Numbered from the stretch's first letter, positions 16,706-25,202 are shown. The stretch is DNA of 64,000 nucleotides from Chitinophagaceae bacterium (GCA_016721385.1 JADKIE010000002.1:744001-808000), one strand, 5' to 3'. Notes: a model not told the origin generated them from the sequence alone. A program made the numbers and translations.

Positions 16706-19096
16706 ATGCGTAATTATTTAGATGAATTAAACGAACCACAAAGAGAAGCCGTAAGCCATATTAACGGGCCGCTAATGATTGTAGCAGGTGCAGGTAGCGG
16801 AAAAACAAAAGTACTTACAACACGTATTGCACACCTTATGGCAAATGGTGTAGATTCATTTAATATTTTGGCGCTAACCTTTACCAATAAGGCTGCTGCC
16901 GAAATGAAAGAAAGAGTTGAAAAAATTTTAGGAAATACCGAAGCCCGAAATTTATACATTGGAACTTTCCACAGCGTTTTTGCAAGAATACTTAGAGCCG
17001 AGGCTAACAAAATTGGTTACCCAAACAACTTTACCATTTACGATACCGATGATGCAAAAAGTGTGGTAAAAACAGTAATAAACGAATTAGATTTAGACGA
17101 CAAGGTTTATAAACCCAATGTTGTTTACAATCGAATTTCGGCTGCAAAAAACGATTTAATAAGCAGTGCAGAGTATATGAATGATTGGGCTTTGCAACAA
17201 GAAGATGCCAGAGCCAACCGTCCACAACTGGGCGCTATTTATGATGCTTATGCAAAACGTTGCTTTAAAAACGGGGCAATGGATTTTGATGATTTGTTGT
17301 TTAAAATGTATTTGTTGTTAAAAAATAATCCCGAAAGTTTAAGTAAGTACCAGCGCAAGTTTAAATACATAATGATAGATGAGTATCAGGACACAAATAA
17401 AGCCCAATACGAAATTGTAAAACTGCTGGGCGCCATGCATGAAAATGTGTGTGTTGTTGGAGACGATGCCCAAAGTATTTATAGTTTTAGAGGTGCTACC
17501 ATTGAAAATATTTTGCAGTTTAATAAAGATTACGATGATGTAAAAGTGGTAAAGCTTGAGCAAAATTACCGCAGCACTAAAAGTATTTTAAATGTTGCCA
17601 ATCAGGTTATAAGCAACAATAAAAATCAGATACAAAAAAATCTTTTTACAACAAACGATGAGGGCGAAAAAATAAGACTGGTACGTACCATGACGGATAA
17701 CGACGAAGGAAAAAGCGTAGCCGATACCATACAGGAACAAAAATTACGCAACCATTATTTTAATAAAGACTTTGCCATACTTTACCGCACCAATGCACAA
17801 AGCCGCAGTTTTGAAGAAGCATTAAGACGTATGGGAATTGCCTATCGTATTTATGGCGGCATGAGTTTTTACCAACGCAAAGAGGTAAAAGATATGATTG
17901 CTTACTTACGCATTATTGTAAACCCACGTGATGAAGAAGCGCTAAAAAGAATAATAAATTATCCGGTACGTGGCATTGGTAAAACAACCTTGGATAAAGC
18001 CGTTTTATTTGCCAACGATAAAAACCTTAGCCTTTGGGATATTTTGTGCAATGCAAGTATGTATGGTTTTAAAAGTGGCACACTCGAAAGTATAGACAAC
18101 TTTGTAACCATGATAAAAATGTTTCAAAGTGAGCTAAATAAAAAAAATGCATACGACTTAGCTATTATTGTTGGCAAAAGCACCAACCTGGTAAAAGAAT
18201 TATTTAACGATAAAACAAGCGAAGGGCTTGCCCGTTACGAAAACGTACAGGAGCTTTTAAACTCTATAAAAGAATTTGTTGACGATCCGTTAATACAAGG
18301 AGTAATTAATGAAGATGGCGAAGTAATTAATGAAGAAGATGAATTACAAAGCAAACAAAATACAGCAAGCCTGGGCGCTTACTTACAGCAAATTGTTTTA
18401 TTAACAGATGCCGATGATAACAAAGGCGAAAGCGATGTAGTAAAACTAATGACGATACATGCGGCAAAGGGGCTGGAGTTTCCGGTAGTGTTTGTTGGCG
18501 GCATGGAAGAAACGCTTTTCCCCAACGCTATGGCAATAAACACAAGAGAAGAGCTGGAAGAAGAACGCAGATTATTTTATGTAGCCATAACCAGAGCCAA
18601 GCATAAACTTTGGCTTACATATGCAAATGCCCGTTATCGTTTTGGACAATTGCAACAAAACGATAGCAGCCGTTTTTTGGAAGAAATACCCGAAGAGTAT
18701 TTAGATAAAAGCTACGCCGGTGGTGGAATAAAAAATACAGGAAATAATTGGGGTAGTGCTGCACAAAGAGCACAACGTGGCTTTGGTAATAATTTTGGAA
18801 CCGCAGCAGCGCAAGCCGAAAAACGCTACGGAGCGCCACCCAGCAAAACAAGTACACCAAGTTATATAGTACCCAAAGCACCAGCCAAGGCCGTTGAGCA
18901 TACACCCTCGGCCGATTTTGTTGCCAGCGATACCAGCAATTTGCAAGAAGGACAAAAAGTTGAGCACCAAAAATTTGGCTTTGGCGAAGTAATTAAAATG
19001 GAAGGTGCGGCACACAATCCAATTGCTACGGTAAAATTTGAATTAAATGGTGAAAAAAAGATAATGCTTAATTACGCCAAGTTGAGAATTTTATAA
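16706..19096 (+). CDS. pcrA: ATP-dependent DNA helicase PcrA/UvrD (superfamily I)
   Basis: PcrA/UvrD unwinds DNA 3' to 5' in nucleotide excision repair, mismatch repair and removal of stalled replication complexes. The 796-residue protein shows the helicase motifs in order: Q motif LNEPQREAV, Walker A AGAGSGKTK (about 27-35), Ia LTFTNKAAAEMKERV, II IDEYQDTN, III VGDDAQSIYSFRGA, IV YRTNAQSR, V MTIHAAKGLEFPVVF and VI LFYVAITRAK. The C-terminal Tudor-like tail (VEHQKFGFGEV) that contacts RNA polymerase in PcrA is present. The gene is intact over 2.4 kb. Confidence 0.95.
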   Translation: MRNYLDELNEPQREAVSHINGPLMIVAGAGSGKTKVLTTRIAHLMANGVDSFNILALTFTNKAAAEMKERVEKILGNTEARNLYIGTFHSVFARILRAEANKIGYPNNFTIYDTDDAKSVVKTVINELDLDDKVYKPNVVYNRISAAKNDLISSAEYMNDWALQQEDARANRPQLGAIYDAYAKRCFKNGAMDFDDLLFKMYLLLKNNPESLSKYQRKFKYIMIDEYQDTNKAQYEIVKLLGAMHENVCVVGDDAQSIYSFRGATIENILQFNKDYDDVKVVKLEQNYRSTKSILNVANQVISNNKNQIQKNLFTTNDEGEKIRLVRTMTDNDEGKSVADTIQEQKLRNHYFNKDFAILYRTNAQSRSFEEALRRMGIAYRIYGGMSFYQRKEVKDMIAYLRIIVNPRDEEALKRIINYPVRGIGKTTLDKAVLFANDKNLSLWDILCNASMYGFKSGTLESIDNFVTMIKMFQSELNKKNAYDLAIIVGKSTNLVKELFNDKTSEGLARYENVQELLNSIKEFVDDPLIQGVINEDGEVINEEDELQSKQNTASLGAYLQQIVLLTDADDNKGESDVVKLMTIHAAKGLEFPVVFVGGMEETLFPNAMAINTREELEEERRLFYVAITRAKHKLWLTYANARYRFGQLQQNDSSRFLEEIPEEYLDKSYAGGGIKNTGNNWGSAAQRAQRGFGNNFGTAAAQAEKRYGAPPSKTSTPSYIVPKAPAKAVEHTPSADFVASDTSNLQEGQKVEHQKFGFGEVIKMEGAAHNPIATVKFELNGEKKIMLNYAKLRIL

Positions 19097-19105
19097 AACA
19101 ATTCT

Positions 19106-19163
19106 TCCGCTGATTCCACAGATATCGCAAAAAAATATCTGCGTCATCTGAGAAATCAGCGGA
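19106..19163. repeat. Long palindromic intergenic repeat
   Basis: TCCGCTGATT at 19106-19115 pairs with AATCAGCGGA at 19154-19163. Inside, CAGATAT at 19119-19125 pairs with ATATCTG at 19135-19141. The text resembles a palindromic repeat I have seen scattered in other Bacteroidota genomes. There is no T tract after it, so it is more likely a REP-like element than a terminator. Confidence 0.5.
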
Positions 19164-19210
19164 GCGACAACCAATTCCAACTTTCGTAACAATTCACTCC
19201 CAAATATTGC

Positions 19211-19218
19211 TAATTTTG
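19211..19218 (+). promoter_or_regulatory. Putative -7 box (TAATTTTG) of the Nfu-like gene
   Basis: TAATTTTG ends 20 bases before the ATG at 19239. Confidence 0.35.
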
Positions 19219-19238
19219 CATTATCAAATAGTACAGTT

Positions 19239-19838
19239 ATGATAAAAACAGGCAATACAATAGTAAGTATTTATACCGAAATGACACCCAACCCCGAGAC
19301 AATGAAATTTGTTGCCAACAAATTATTGTATCCGGGTAAAAGTATAGATTTTGCCGATGAGGCAAGTGCAAAACCATCGCCACTGGCGCAGGAGCTATTT
19401 GCTTTTCCGTTTATTAAAGCTGTATTTATAGCCAGCAATTTTATTACACTTACCAAAACCAACGATACCGAAGATTGGCAAGATGTAATACCAACCATAA
19501 AACAATTTTTAAAAGATTATTTAGAAGAAGGTAAGGTTGTAATAATTGATGAAGAGGTGGCCGCAATGAAAACCAACAACACCAATACTGTAAACGCCGA
19601 TGATGATGACGTAGTAAAACGCATAAAAGAGCTATTAGAAAACTATGTAAAGCCGGCTGTAGAAATGGACGGCGGCGCCATACAATTTAAAAGCTATGCC
19701 GATGGGGTTGTAAACCTTGCCATGCAAGGAAGTTGCAGTGGTTGCCCATCATCTACCATTACCTTAAAAGCAGGTATAGAAGGAATGATGAAACGCATGA
19801 TACCCGAAGTAAAAGAAGTGGTTGCCGAAGCGGAGTAA
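19239..19838 (+). CDS. nfuA: Nfu-type iron-sulfur cluster carrier protein
   Basis: Nfu proteins accept Fe-S clusters from the scaffold and deliver them to apoproteins. The 199-residue protein has an N-terminal Nfu_N domain (EMTPNPETMKFVANK, residues about 12-100) and a C-terminal NifU-like domain (about 125-195). That domain contains the cluster motif GSCSGCPSS (CxxC). A charged linker joins them. It is probably a single-gene transcript. Quinolinate synthase, a [4Fe-4S] enzyme, lies 7 kb away and could be a client, but that is only inference. The gene symbol reflects the family. Confidence 0.88.
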   Translation: MIKTGNTIVSIYTEMTPNPETMKFVANKLLYPGKSIDFADEASAKPSPLAQELFAFPFIKAVFIASNFITLTKTNDTEDWQDVIPTIKQFLKDYLEEGKVVIIDEEVAAMKTNNTNTVNADDDDVVKRIKELLENYVKPAVEMDGGAIQFKSYADGVVNLAMQGSCSGCPSSTITLKAGIEGMMKRMIPEVKEVVAEAE

Positions 19839-19863
19839 ATATCCTGTCATTTGATTCTTCCCC

Positions 19864-19892
19864 TTGTCATTTCGAACGAAGAAAGAAATCTA
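19864..19892 (+). repeat. Dispersed intergenic repeat (GTCATTTCGAACGAAG type)
   Basis: The text 'ttgtcatttcgaacgaag' followed by 'aaagaaatct' matches an intergenic motif familiar from many Bacteroidota genomes. A degenerate copy in reverse orientation lies near 30704-30740 ('aatgacaaac'). Confidence 0.45.
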
Positions 19893-19993
19893 CAAAATAG
19901 GTTAAGTTTCTTTTCTCGTAGGGAGAAAAAAAGTAGTACATACAATTTATAGTTGTGCGAAAATTTCTTGATGGCTCCAAACTTTGAATAGGA

Positions 19994-20581
19994 ATGTACA
20001 AAAATTATAAGGATGAAGATATAATCAGGGCTTATTCAACTATGATGTCAACATCAGGTGAAATCACGTCTGATCTTGCGAATGCAATACAAAACCGTGG
20101 GGGTATAGATTATTTTAACCGTATTATGGAATTAAGAAAAAGTCAACCCCTTGAAATTTCAAGATTACAAAATGAAGTTCAGTCCCTCACTACATCTGAA
20201 ACAAGTTATGATTTCGTCAGAAATTTAATTTCATCGAAATACCTCTCGATGGATGACTTAAACATATTTGTAAAACGAATTTTTGATGAGCAAAGAGCTT
20301 CTCTCTTTGATAAGGCAGTTACTCAAAACACAATTGTTAAAAGTATTACAGGATTAATTTTGGGAAGTATTTTGGGAACACTATTTTGGTGGGGCATTCT
20401 TTACCTTTTCAAACAACCATTTATTTTTGTTATCCCAGTAGTTTTTATGATAAGCTATTTTATAATTAAGAATATTTCGAAACAGTCGTCTAAAAACCCT
20501 GTTGTATTATTAGCCAGCATTCTTTCGGCATTAATTAGTCTTGTAGCTGGACACTTTTTATTCTTGGGCTTTAACAGCTAA
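19994..20581 (+). CDS. Orphan membrane protein of unknown function
   Basis: The 195-residue protein has a soluble helical N-terminal half (residues 1-110, including DIIRAYSTMMSTS). Three hydrophobic segments follow (about 117-133, 138-156 and 168-192). I do not recognise a family. Inverted 10-mers flank the gene, GTTGTGCGAA at 19952-19961 and TTCGCACAAC at 20585-20594, and dispersed repeats occur on both sides. It has no operon neighbours. The setting suggests an inserted single-gene module. Confidence 0.65.
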   Translation: MYKNYKDEDIIRAYSTMMSTSGEITSDLANAIQNRGGIDYFNRIMELRKSQPLEISRLQNEVQSLTTSETSYDFVRNLISSKYLSMDDLNIFVKRIFDEQRASLFDKAVTQNTIVKSITGLILGSILGTLFWWGILYLFKQPFIFVIPVVFMISYFIIKNISKQSSKNPVVLLASILSALISLVAGHFLFLGFNS

Positions 20582-20582
20582 A

Positions 20583-20625
20583 ACTTCGCACAACATTAGG
20601 TTTATTGTAAGGCTTCCGCTACCGT
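20583..20625 (+). repeat. Repeat fragment similar to the start of the window
   Basis: 'cacaacattaggttt' with 'taaggct' and 'ccgttgg' aligns with 'cacaacatcaggttt' 'caaggct' 'cgttgg' at about 21-57. The motif block that follows in copy 1 is missing here. Confidence 0.35.
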
Positions 20626-20721
20626 TGGTCTTCTTCGCTAAGTTTTTCGCCACCGCCTTGTCTCCTGACAAGCAGTAAAGTATTTTAAGTATATAAACAG
20701 CCTTTTGAGTAAATTAGTGAA

Positions 20722-21306
20722 ATGAAAAAATTTTTACTCTTACTAATAATTGTATGTAGAGCTTTTATCACAGAAGCACAATTAACCGATACAGAAATAC
20801 GCAATCTAAAAAACGACAAACTAAAACCCGATAACAGCTACATTTATAATTTACCATTTGCAAAAGGCAGTAAGTTTTTATTAATACAAGCATACAATAG
20901 TAAAATGAGCCATCGCAACGAATTAAGCCTCGATTTTAAAATGCGAAAAGGCAGCAAAATTTGTGCAGCAAGAGGCGGTATTGTAATTGCAACAAAAGAA
21001 GATAGTGATGTTGGCGGTTTAAAAGATGAATTCTTATCGCAAGGAAACCATATAATAATAAAACACAATGATGGCAGTACAGCTATGTACTGGCATTTAC
21101 AAAAAGACGGTGTGCTGGTAAATGGAGGCGATACAGTTTTACAAGGTCAACATATTGGATATAGTGGCAATACAGGTTACACAGCGTTTCCACATTTACA
21201 CTTTCAGGTTCAAAATGAAGAGGGTAATGATATTGCTACAAGGTTTTATACAAAACAAGGTGTTATGTATTTACGCCCAGGCAAATGGTATAAGCACAAC
21301 CAATAA
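20722..21306 (+). CDS. Secreted M23-family peptidase
   Basis: M23 (LytM/gluzincin) enzymes cut peptide bridges in peptidoglycan or regulate such enzymes. The 194-residue protein has a signal peptide (MKKFLLLLIIVCRAF, cut after ITEAQ). The zinc site is spread over SHRNELSLDF (His and Asp ligands), YWHLQKDG and the closing FPHLHFQV, where HxH gives the last ligand and the catalytic His. The G-rich beta-sheet segments AARGGIVIATKED and IGYSGNTGYT fit the fold. All expected residues seem present, so an active periplasmic enzyme is likely. pnuC follows 28 bases later on the same strand. Confidence 0.82.
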   Translation: MKKFLLLLIIVCRAFITEAQLTDTEIRNLKNDKLKPDNSYIYNLPFAKGSKFLLIQAYNSKMSHRNELSLDFKMRKGSKICAARGGIVIATKEDSDVGGLKDEFLSQGNHIIIKHNDGSTAMYWHLQKDGVLVNGGDTVLQGQHIGYSGNTGYTAFPHLHFQVQNEEGNDIATRFYTKQGVMYLRPGKWYKHNQ

Positions 21307-21334
21307 ACCCTTACTTTTGAAATAAAATTTTCAT

Positions 21335-21952
21335 TTGAGTTTATCAGAAATTTACCAAACATTTATTGCCAATATTAAACAAACCCGTTGGCCTGAATGG
21401 GCAAGCACCATTATGCAAATATTAAGCGTATGGTATGCCCGTAAAAATAATGTGTGGGTATATCCTACAGGTATAGTTGGCGTATTGTTAGCTTCTTATG
21501 TTTATTACTTTTTATCAGTACCGCCATTATATGCAGATGCTATTTTAAATATTTACTATTTCTTAATGAGTGTGTACGGCTGGTACAACTGGGTGCAAAA
21601 AAAAGATGCTGCAGAAGCTTATCCAATAAGTTGGTGCAGTAAAAAGGAATTAAGTGTTGGTATAGGTTTCTTTTTTGTGTTTTGGGCAGCTATTTATTTT
21701 TTATTAATTAAAATAACAGATAGTAACACACCGGTGTTGGATTCACTAGTATCAGCAAGTGCTGTAACCGCAATGTGGTGGATGGCAAAACGAAAAATCG
21801 AAAACTGGCACGCCTGGATTTTTAGCAACATTGTAGCCATACCACTAAATTTTTACAAAGGCTTTATGTTATTTACTTTAATGTATGTGTTATTTTTAGT
21901 AATGGCATATATGGGTTATATAAGCTGGAAAAAGGAAATAAAAAATAAATAA
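21335..21952 (+). CDS. pnuC: Nicotinamide riboside transporter PnuC
   Basis: PnuC facilitates uptake of nicotinamide riboside, trapped inside the cell by phosphorylation. The 205-residue membrane protein has about seven hydrophobic helices. It carries the family motifs NVWVYPTGIVGV, YYFLMSVYGWYNW and, near the end, NWHAWIFSNIVAIPLNFYKG. The frame opens with TTG at 21335 and no ATG is near, so TTG is the likely start. An NadR-like kinase, the expected metabolic partner, follows at 22763 after tag and a small membrane gene. Confidence 0.9.
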   Translation: MSLSEIYQTFIANIKQTRWPEWASTIMQILSVWYARKNNVWVYPTGIVGVLLASYVYYFLSVPPLYADAILNIYYFLMSVYGWYNWVQKKDAAEAYPISWCSKKELSVGIGFFFVFWAAIYFLLIKITDSNTPVLDSLVSASAVTAMWWMAKRKIENWHAWIFSNIVAIPLNFYKGFMLFTLMYVLFLVMAYMGYISWKKEIKNK

Positions 21953-22004
21953 AACAATAATCGCATTAAAAATATTTAATAATATTCGCTTTAATCTTCA
22001 AGTT

Positions 22005-22035
22005 CCTTCTCCTTTGGAGAAGGGTTGGGATGAGG
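22005..22035 (+). repeat. Dispersed palindromic repeat (CCTTCTCC-TTT-GGAGAAGG)
   Basis: CCTTCTCC and GGAGAAGG form a perfect 8-bp stem, followed by 'gttgggatgagg'. The whole unit is a repeat type I have seen in other Bacteroidota genomes. Confidence 0.5.
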
Positions 22036-22053
22036 TTAATCAAACAAAATGAA

Positions 22054-22610
22054 ATGAGCTACTGTAAATTTATTTGTACTTTAAAAATGGCGAACAGCCT
22101 TTACATAAAGAATATCACGACAACCATTACGGGTTTCCTATTGAAAGCGACGATGAATTATTTTGTCGTTTAATTTTAGAAATAAATCAGGCAGGCCTTA
22201 GCTGGACAACCATTTTAAATAAGCAACAAAATTTTAGAAAAGCCTACCACAATTTCAATATAAAAAAAGTAGCGGCATATAAAGAAAAGGATATTGAACG
22301 CCTGTTAAATGATGCAGGAATAATAAGAAACAAACTAAAAATAAATGCAGCTATAGAAAACGCAAAAACAATTTTACACATTCAAAAAACAGAAGGCTCA
22401 TTTAAAAATTGGATAAATAAACACCATCCATTAACTAAAGAAGAATGGGTAAAAGTTTTTAAAAAAATATTTAAGTTTACCGGCGGCGAAATTGTAAACG
22501 AATTTTTAATGAGTACAGGTTATTTGCCTAATGCCCACGAACAAAATTGCCCTGTATATAAAAAAGCGCTAAAAGCAAAACCCCTGTGGAATGAAAAGCA
22601 AAAAAAGTAG
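22054..22610 (+). CDS. tag: DNA-3-methyladenine glycosylase I (Tag), start separated by a frameshift
   Basis: Tag removes 3-methyladenine from alkylated DNA. The long frame (22074-22610) contains LHKEYHDNHYGFP, LILEINQAGLSWTTIL and the C-terminal zinc ligands in NAHEQNCPVYKK. It lacks an N-terminal zinc cysteine and would have to start with TTG. Twenty bases upstream, ATG at 22054 reads MSYCKFICTLK. One extra A in the A5 run near 22085 joins it to NGEQPLHKEYHD and gives 185 residues with Cys4 in place, as the family requires. I therefore take 22054 as the true start. The stop overlaps the next small gene. Confidence 0.85.
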
Positions 22611-22770
22611 CCTGATAATAAGGGCAATATTAATTATACTTTTAACCGTTGTTATATTGTTTATTCCAACTGATAATGCTTTTAGAAAGTGGTTAAGGTT
22701 TTTAATGCTTGTATTTTTTGTAATTACCTTTATCATTGATTATACCAGATATAAAAAAGAAAATGGTTAA
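22591..22770 (+). CDS. 59-residue two-helix membrane protein
   Basis: The small frame starts inside the end of tag (22591, overlapping 20 bases). It ends at 22770, overlapping the first 8 bases of the kinase gene (ATGGTTAA). The protein has a basic start (MKSKKSSLIIR), two hydrophobic helices (about 8-25 and 35-50) and a basic tail (YTRYKKENG). The double overlap and absence of stops argue for a real coupled gene. The family is unknown. It sits between pnuC/tag and the NadR-like kinase, and a link to riboside uptake is only a guess. Confidence 0.6.
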   Translation: MKSKKSSLIIRAILIILLTVVILFIPTDNAFRKWLRFLMLVFFVITFIIDYTRYKKENG

Positions 22771-23281
22771 AAAAATTGTTGTAATTGGGCCAGAGAGTAC
22801 AGGAAAAAGCACATTGTGTGAGCAACTGGCGGCACACTATAATACCATTTGGGTAAAAGAATACGCAAGAGAGTATCTTTTAAAGAACGGAACAGATTAC
22901 AGTTTTGATAACTTATTAGAGATTGCAAAAGGGCAAATAAACAACGAGCAATTGGCAATAAGCAATTTGCAAAACACACCCCTCATTATAGATACAGATA
23001 TGTACGTTATGAAAGTTTGGTGTGAGTTTGTTTTTAACCAATGCCATCATTGGATTTTAAACAGAATTGTAGAGCGTAAGTACGATTTGTATTTGCTTTG
23101 TAATATTGATTTACCCTGGATAAAAGACGAACTAAGGGAATACCCGGATTTAAAAACCAGAGAAAAATTATACCATCATTATAAAGATATTATGGTAAGC
23201 CAAAATGTACAATGGGTAGATATAAGTGGTAACCATAACGCAAGATTGCAAAAGGCTATTAATGCAATAAATAAAATTTAA
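22763..23281 (+). CDS. NadR-like ATPase, nicotinamide ribose kinase domain
   Basis: The 172-residue P-loop protein corresponds to the C-terminal kinase domain of NadR. It phosphorylates nicotinamide riboside to NMN and so traps substrate brought in by PnuC. The Walker A motif is GPESTGKST (residues 9-17). WVKEYAREYL and LIIDTDMYVMKVW fit the NadR/AAA_28 family. The N-terminal helix-turn-helix and adenylyltransferase domains of enterobacterial NadR are absent. ATG 22763 is used because the P-loop begins a few residues later. The pnuC gene 0.8 kb upstream supports the role. Confidence 0.83.
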   Translation: MVKKIVVIGPESTGKSTLCEQLAAHYNTIWVKEYAREYLLKNGTDYSFDNLLEIAKGQINNEQLAISNLQNTPLIIDTDMYVMKVWCEFVFNQCHHWILNRIVERKYDLYLLCNIDLPWIKDELREYPDLKTREKLYHHYKDIMVSQNVQWVDISGNHNARLQKAINAINKI

Positions 23282-23334
23282 AAACAATTATTTTAAAAGT
23301 AATAAAATATATTTTTGTTTGTGCTGTATTATTT

Positions 23335-24306
23335 ATGGCATTTAAAATTTTTGTACCCCAAAAACATGACGTACCTCAATTAAACAAACGCTCCAACACT
23401 CAATATTGGAATTTAACTACAGGTTCGATCATAGGCTACACTCTTATTCAGGGAAAAGATATAAAAAAACCATATCCAATCATTTATTTACATGGCGGCC
23501 CGGGCGGACATGTATCTGATGAAATTATTAATACATTATCACCATTAGCTGAAGATGGTTTTGATATTTATTTTTACGATCAGGTTGGAAGCGGCCTGTC
23601 TAATCGACTAAAAAATATAAATGAATATAGTGCGGAAAGGCATGTTAATGATTTGGACGAAATAATTAATAAAATAAGTTCTTCTAAAGTAATATTAATT
23701 GGCCAATCTTGGGGTGCAGTATTAGCCACACTGTATGCAGCAAATCATAGTAATAAAATCAAAAAAATTATTTTCACTTCCCCCGGCCAAATTTATCCAA
23801 TTCACAACGAACTGGCAAGCGAAAATCCTCCGGATAGTTTACATTTAAAACAACCTGTTTATTCGAATAAACAGGGAAACGAAAAAGCCATTAATTTACG
23901 ATCAAAGGCAATATCTTTTTTTGCAACAACATTCAATATAAAACTTGCAACAGACAAAGAGGCTGATGAATTTGTAACACTATTAAACTATGAAGTAAAT
24001 AAATCTACGGTTTTCGATACCGCAAAAATATTACCCATTAGGCCCGGAGGAGGTTTTTATTCTTCTATAATGACGTTTAATAGTTTGGCTAAAATAACTA
24101 ACCCCCGACCCCAATTATCAAAACTTGATTTTCCGGTATTAATACTTAAAGGCCAATGCGATAATATTAAGTGGGGGTTTACAAATGAATATATAAGAAT
24201 GTTTAAAAACCATCAATTTAAATTAATAAAAGATGCAGGGCATTATATTAATATTGAACAAAAAGAAGAGTATCAAAACACAATAAGAAATTTTTTATCG
24301 CAATAA
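23335..24306 (+). CDS. Alpha/beta hydrolase, proline iminopeptidase-like (S33)
   Basis: The 323-residue protein has the S33 layout: oxyanion strand IYLHGGPGGHVSDE, FYDQVGSGLS, nucleophile elbow LIGQSWGAVLA (Ser), an alpha-helical cap (about 165-240) and the catalytic His in DAGHYINIE near the end. HGGPGG plus GQSWG is typical of proline iminopeptidases and related hydrolases. No signal peptide is clear. It follows the kinase gene by 53 bases. The exact substrate (N-terminal proline peptides or another ester or amide) cannot be told from sequence. Confidence 0.82.
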   Translation: MAFKIFVPQKHDVPQLNKRSNTQYWNLTTGSIIGYTLIQGKDIKKPYPIIYLHGGPGGHVSDEIINTLSPLAEDGFDIYFYDQVGSGLSNRLKNINEYSAERHVNDLDEIINKISSSKVILIGQSWGAVLATLYAANHSNKIKKIIFTSPGQIYPIHNELASENPPDSLHLKQPVYSNKQGNEKAINLRSKAISFFATTFNIKLATDKEADEFVTLLNYEVNKSTVFDTAKILPIRPGGGFYSSIMTFNSLAKITNPRPQLSKLDFPVLILKGQCDNIKWGFTNEYIRMFKNHQFKLIKDAGHYINIEQKEEYQNTIRNFLSQ

Positions 24307-24309
24307 AAC

Positions 24310-25008
24310 TTATTTAATTATCTCTTGCACATCTGCATCACCCTCTAAATTATTCATCTGCCGCATAATATCGTCATAGCGATTGGCAACAAACGAACTT
24401 AAGGGCTTTACAGTAAATTTTTTAGGGTTGGGTAAGCATGCGGCAATTTGTGCAGCTTCACCCCTTGTTAAATCTTTAACATCTTTATTAAAATATTTTT
24501 TAGCTGCAGCCTGTACGCCAAAAACACCAGCACCCGTTTCCGCAACATTAAGATAGCGCTCTAAAATAGTACGCTTTGTCCAGAGCTGCTCTATGCTAAA
24601 TGTAAAAAACATTTCGGGGGCTTTTCGCAAAAAGCCACCCCCTTGAAAAAGAAAAATATTTTTAGCCGTTTGTTGGCTCAATGTACTTGCACCACGTACT
24701 TTATTAGGATGGCGCTTATTGTATTTCATGGCTAACTTAATGGATTTAATATCAAATCCATCATGATCGGGAAATAACTGATCTTCACTGGCAATAACAG
24801 CCAACTTAATATTACTGCCCATGTTATTATAACTTACATAATCTCGGCTTAAGCCATTGCCTTGTAATAAACTACCAAGCTGTGTAGTAGTAATAGGGGG
24901 ATTAAAAACAACTCCATATAATAAATAAAAAAATGAGCTTATGTACCCAATAAAAAAAATCTCTTTTAGTAAAGAAGCAATTTTTTTTACAATTTTAATT
25001 TTATGCAA
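24310..25008 (-). CDS. mtgA: Monofunctional peptidoglycan glycosyltransferase MtgA
   Basis: MtgA polymerises lipid II into glycan strands. The 232-residue GT51 protein has one N-terminal membrane helix (FFIGYISSFFYLLYGVVF) and the catalytic motifs VIASEDQLFPDHDGFD (catalytic Glu), RGASTLSQQTAKN and RTILERYLNVAETGAGVFG. No ATG begins it; TTG at 25008 is used. The same frame stays open further upstream through another hydrophobic stretch (LYLIVAASVGIIYFFF). That stretch could join the 49-codon frame at 25047-25196 if one T is missing, giving a longer, multi-helix N-terminus. Confidence 0.87.
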   Translation of the reverse strand: MHKIKIVKKIASLLKEIFFIGYISSFFYLLYGVVFNPPITTTQLGSLLQGNGLSRDYVSYNNMGSNIKLAVIASEDQLFPDHDGFDIKSIKLAMKYNKRHPNKVRGASTLSQQTAKNIFLFQGGGFLRKAPEMFFTFSIEQLWTKRTILERYLNVAETGAGVFGVQAAAKKYFNKDVKDLTRGEAAQIAACLPNPKKFTVKPLSSFVANRYDDIMRQMNNLEGDADVQEIIK

Positions 25009-25046
25009 AAAGAAAAAGTATATAATACCAACAGAGGCTGCAACAA

Positions 25047-25196
25047 TTAAATAAAGAAGTAATTTTGTTTAAACGAGCCAATAAAAGGCTCGTAAATAGA
25101 GGTTGAAAAAACAAAAACTAAAAACCAAATAAAGTGTGCAACAAAAACCCAGAAAAAAACTTTTTTAAGTAATGGCCAATATTTTGTTTTAAACAT
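25047..25196 (-). CDS. Small membrane protein, or detached N-terminus of mtgA
   Basis: The 49-codon frame starts MFKTKYWPLLKKVFF and holds one strong hydrophobic helix (VFFWVFVAHFIWFLVFVF). It ends FKQNYFFI. Adding one T near 25050 would continue into the mtgA frame with a second helix. It could be an independent small protein between lysE-like and mtgA genes, or the start of mtgA. Given the many single-base errors in this window I cannot decide. Confidence 0.4.
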   Translation of the reverse strand: MFKTKYWPLLKKVFFWVFVAHFIWFLVFVFSTSIYEPFIGSFKQNYFFI

Positions 25197-25202
25197 ACTG
25201 TT

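Noticed and set aside
16714..19015. Long minus-strand frames inside pcrA/uvrD
   Set aside because: They are shadows of the well-supported helicase gene and lack domains.
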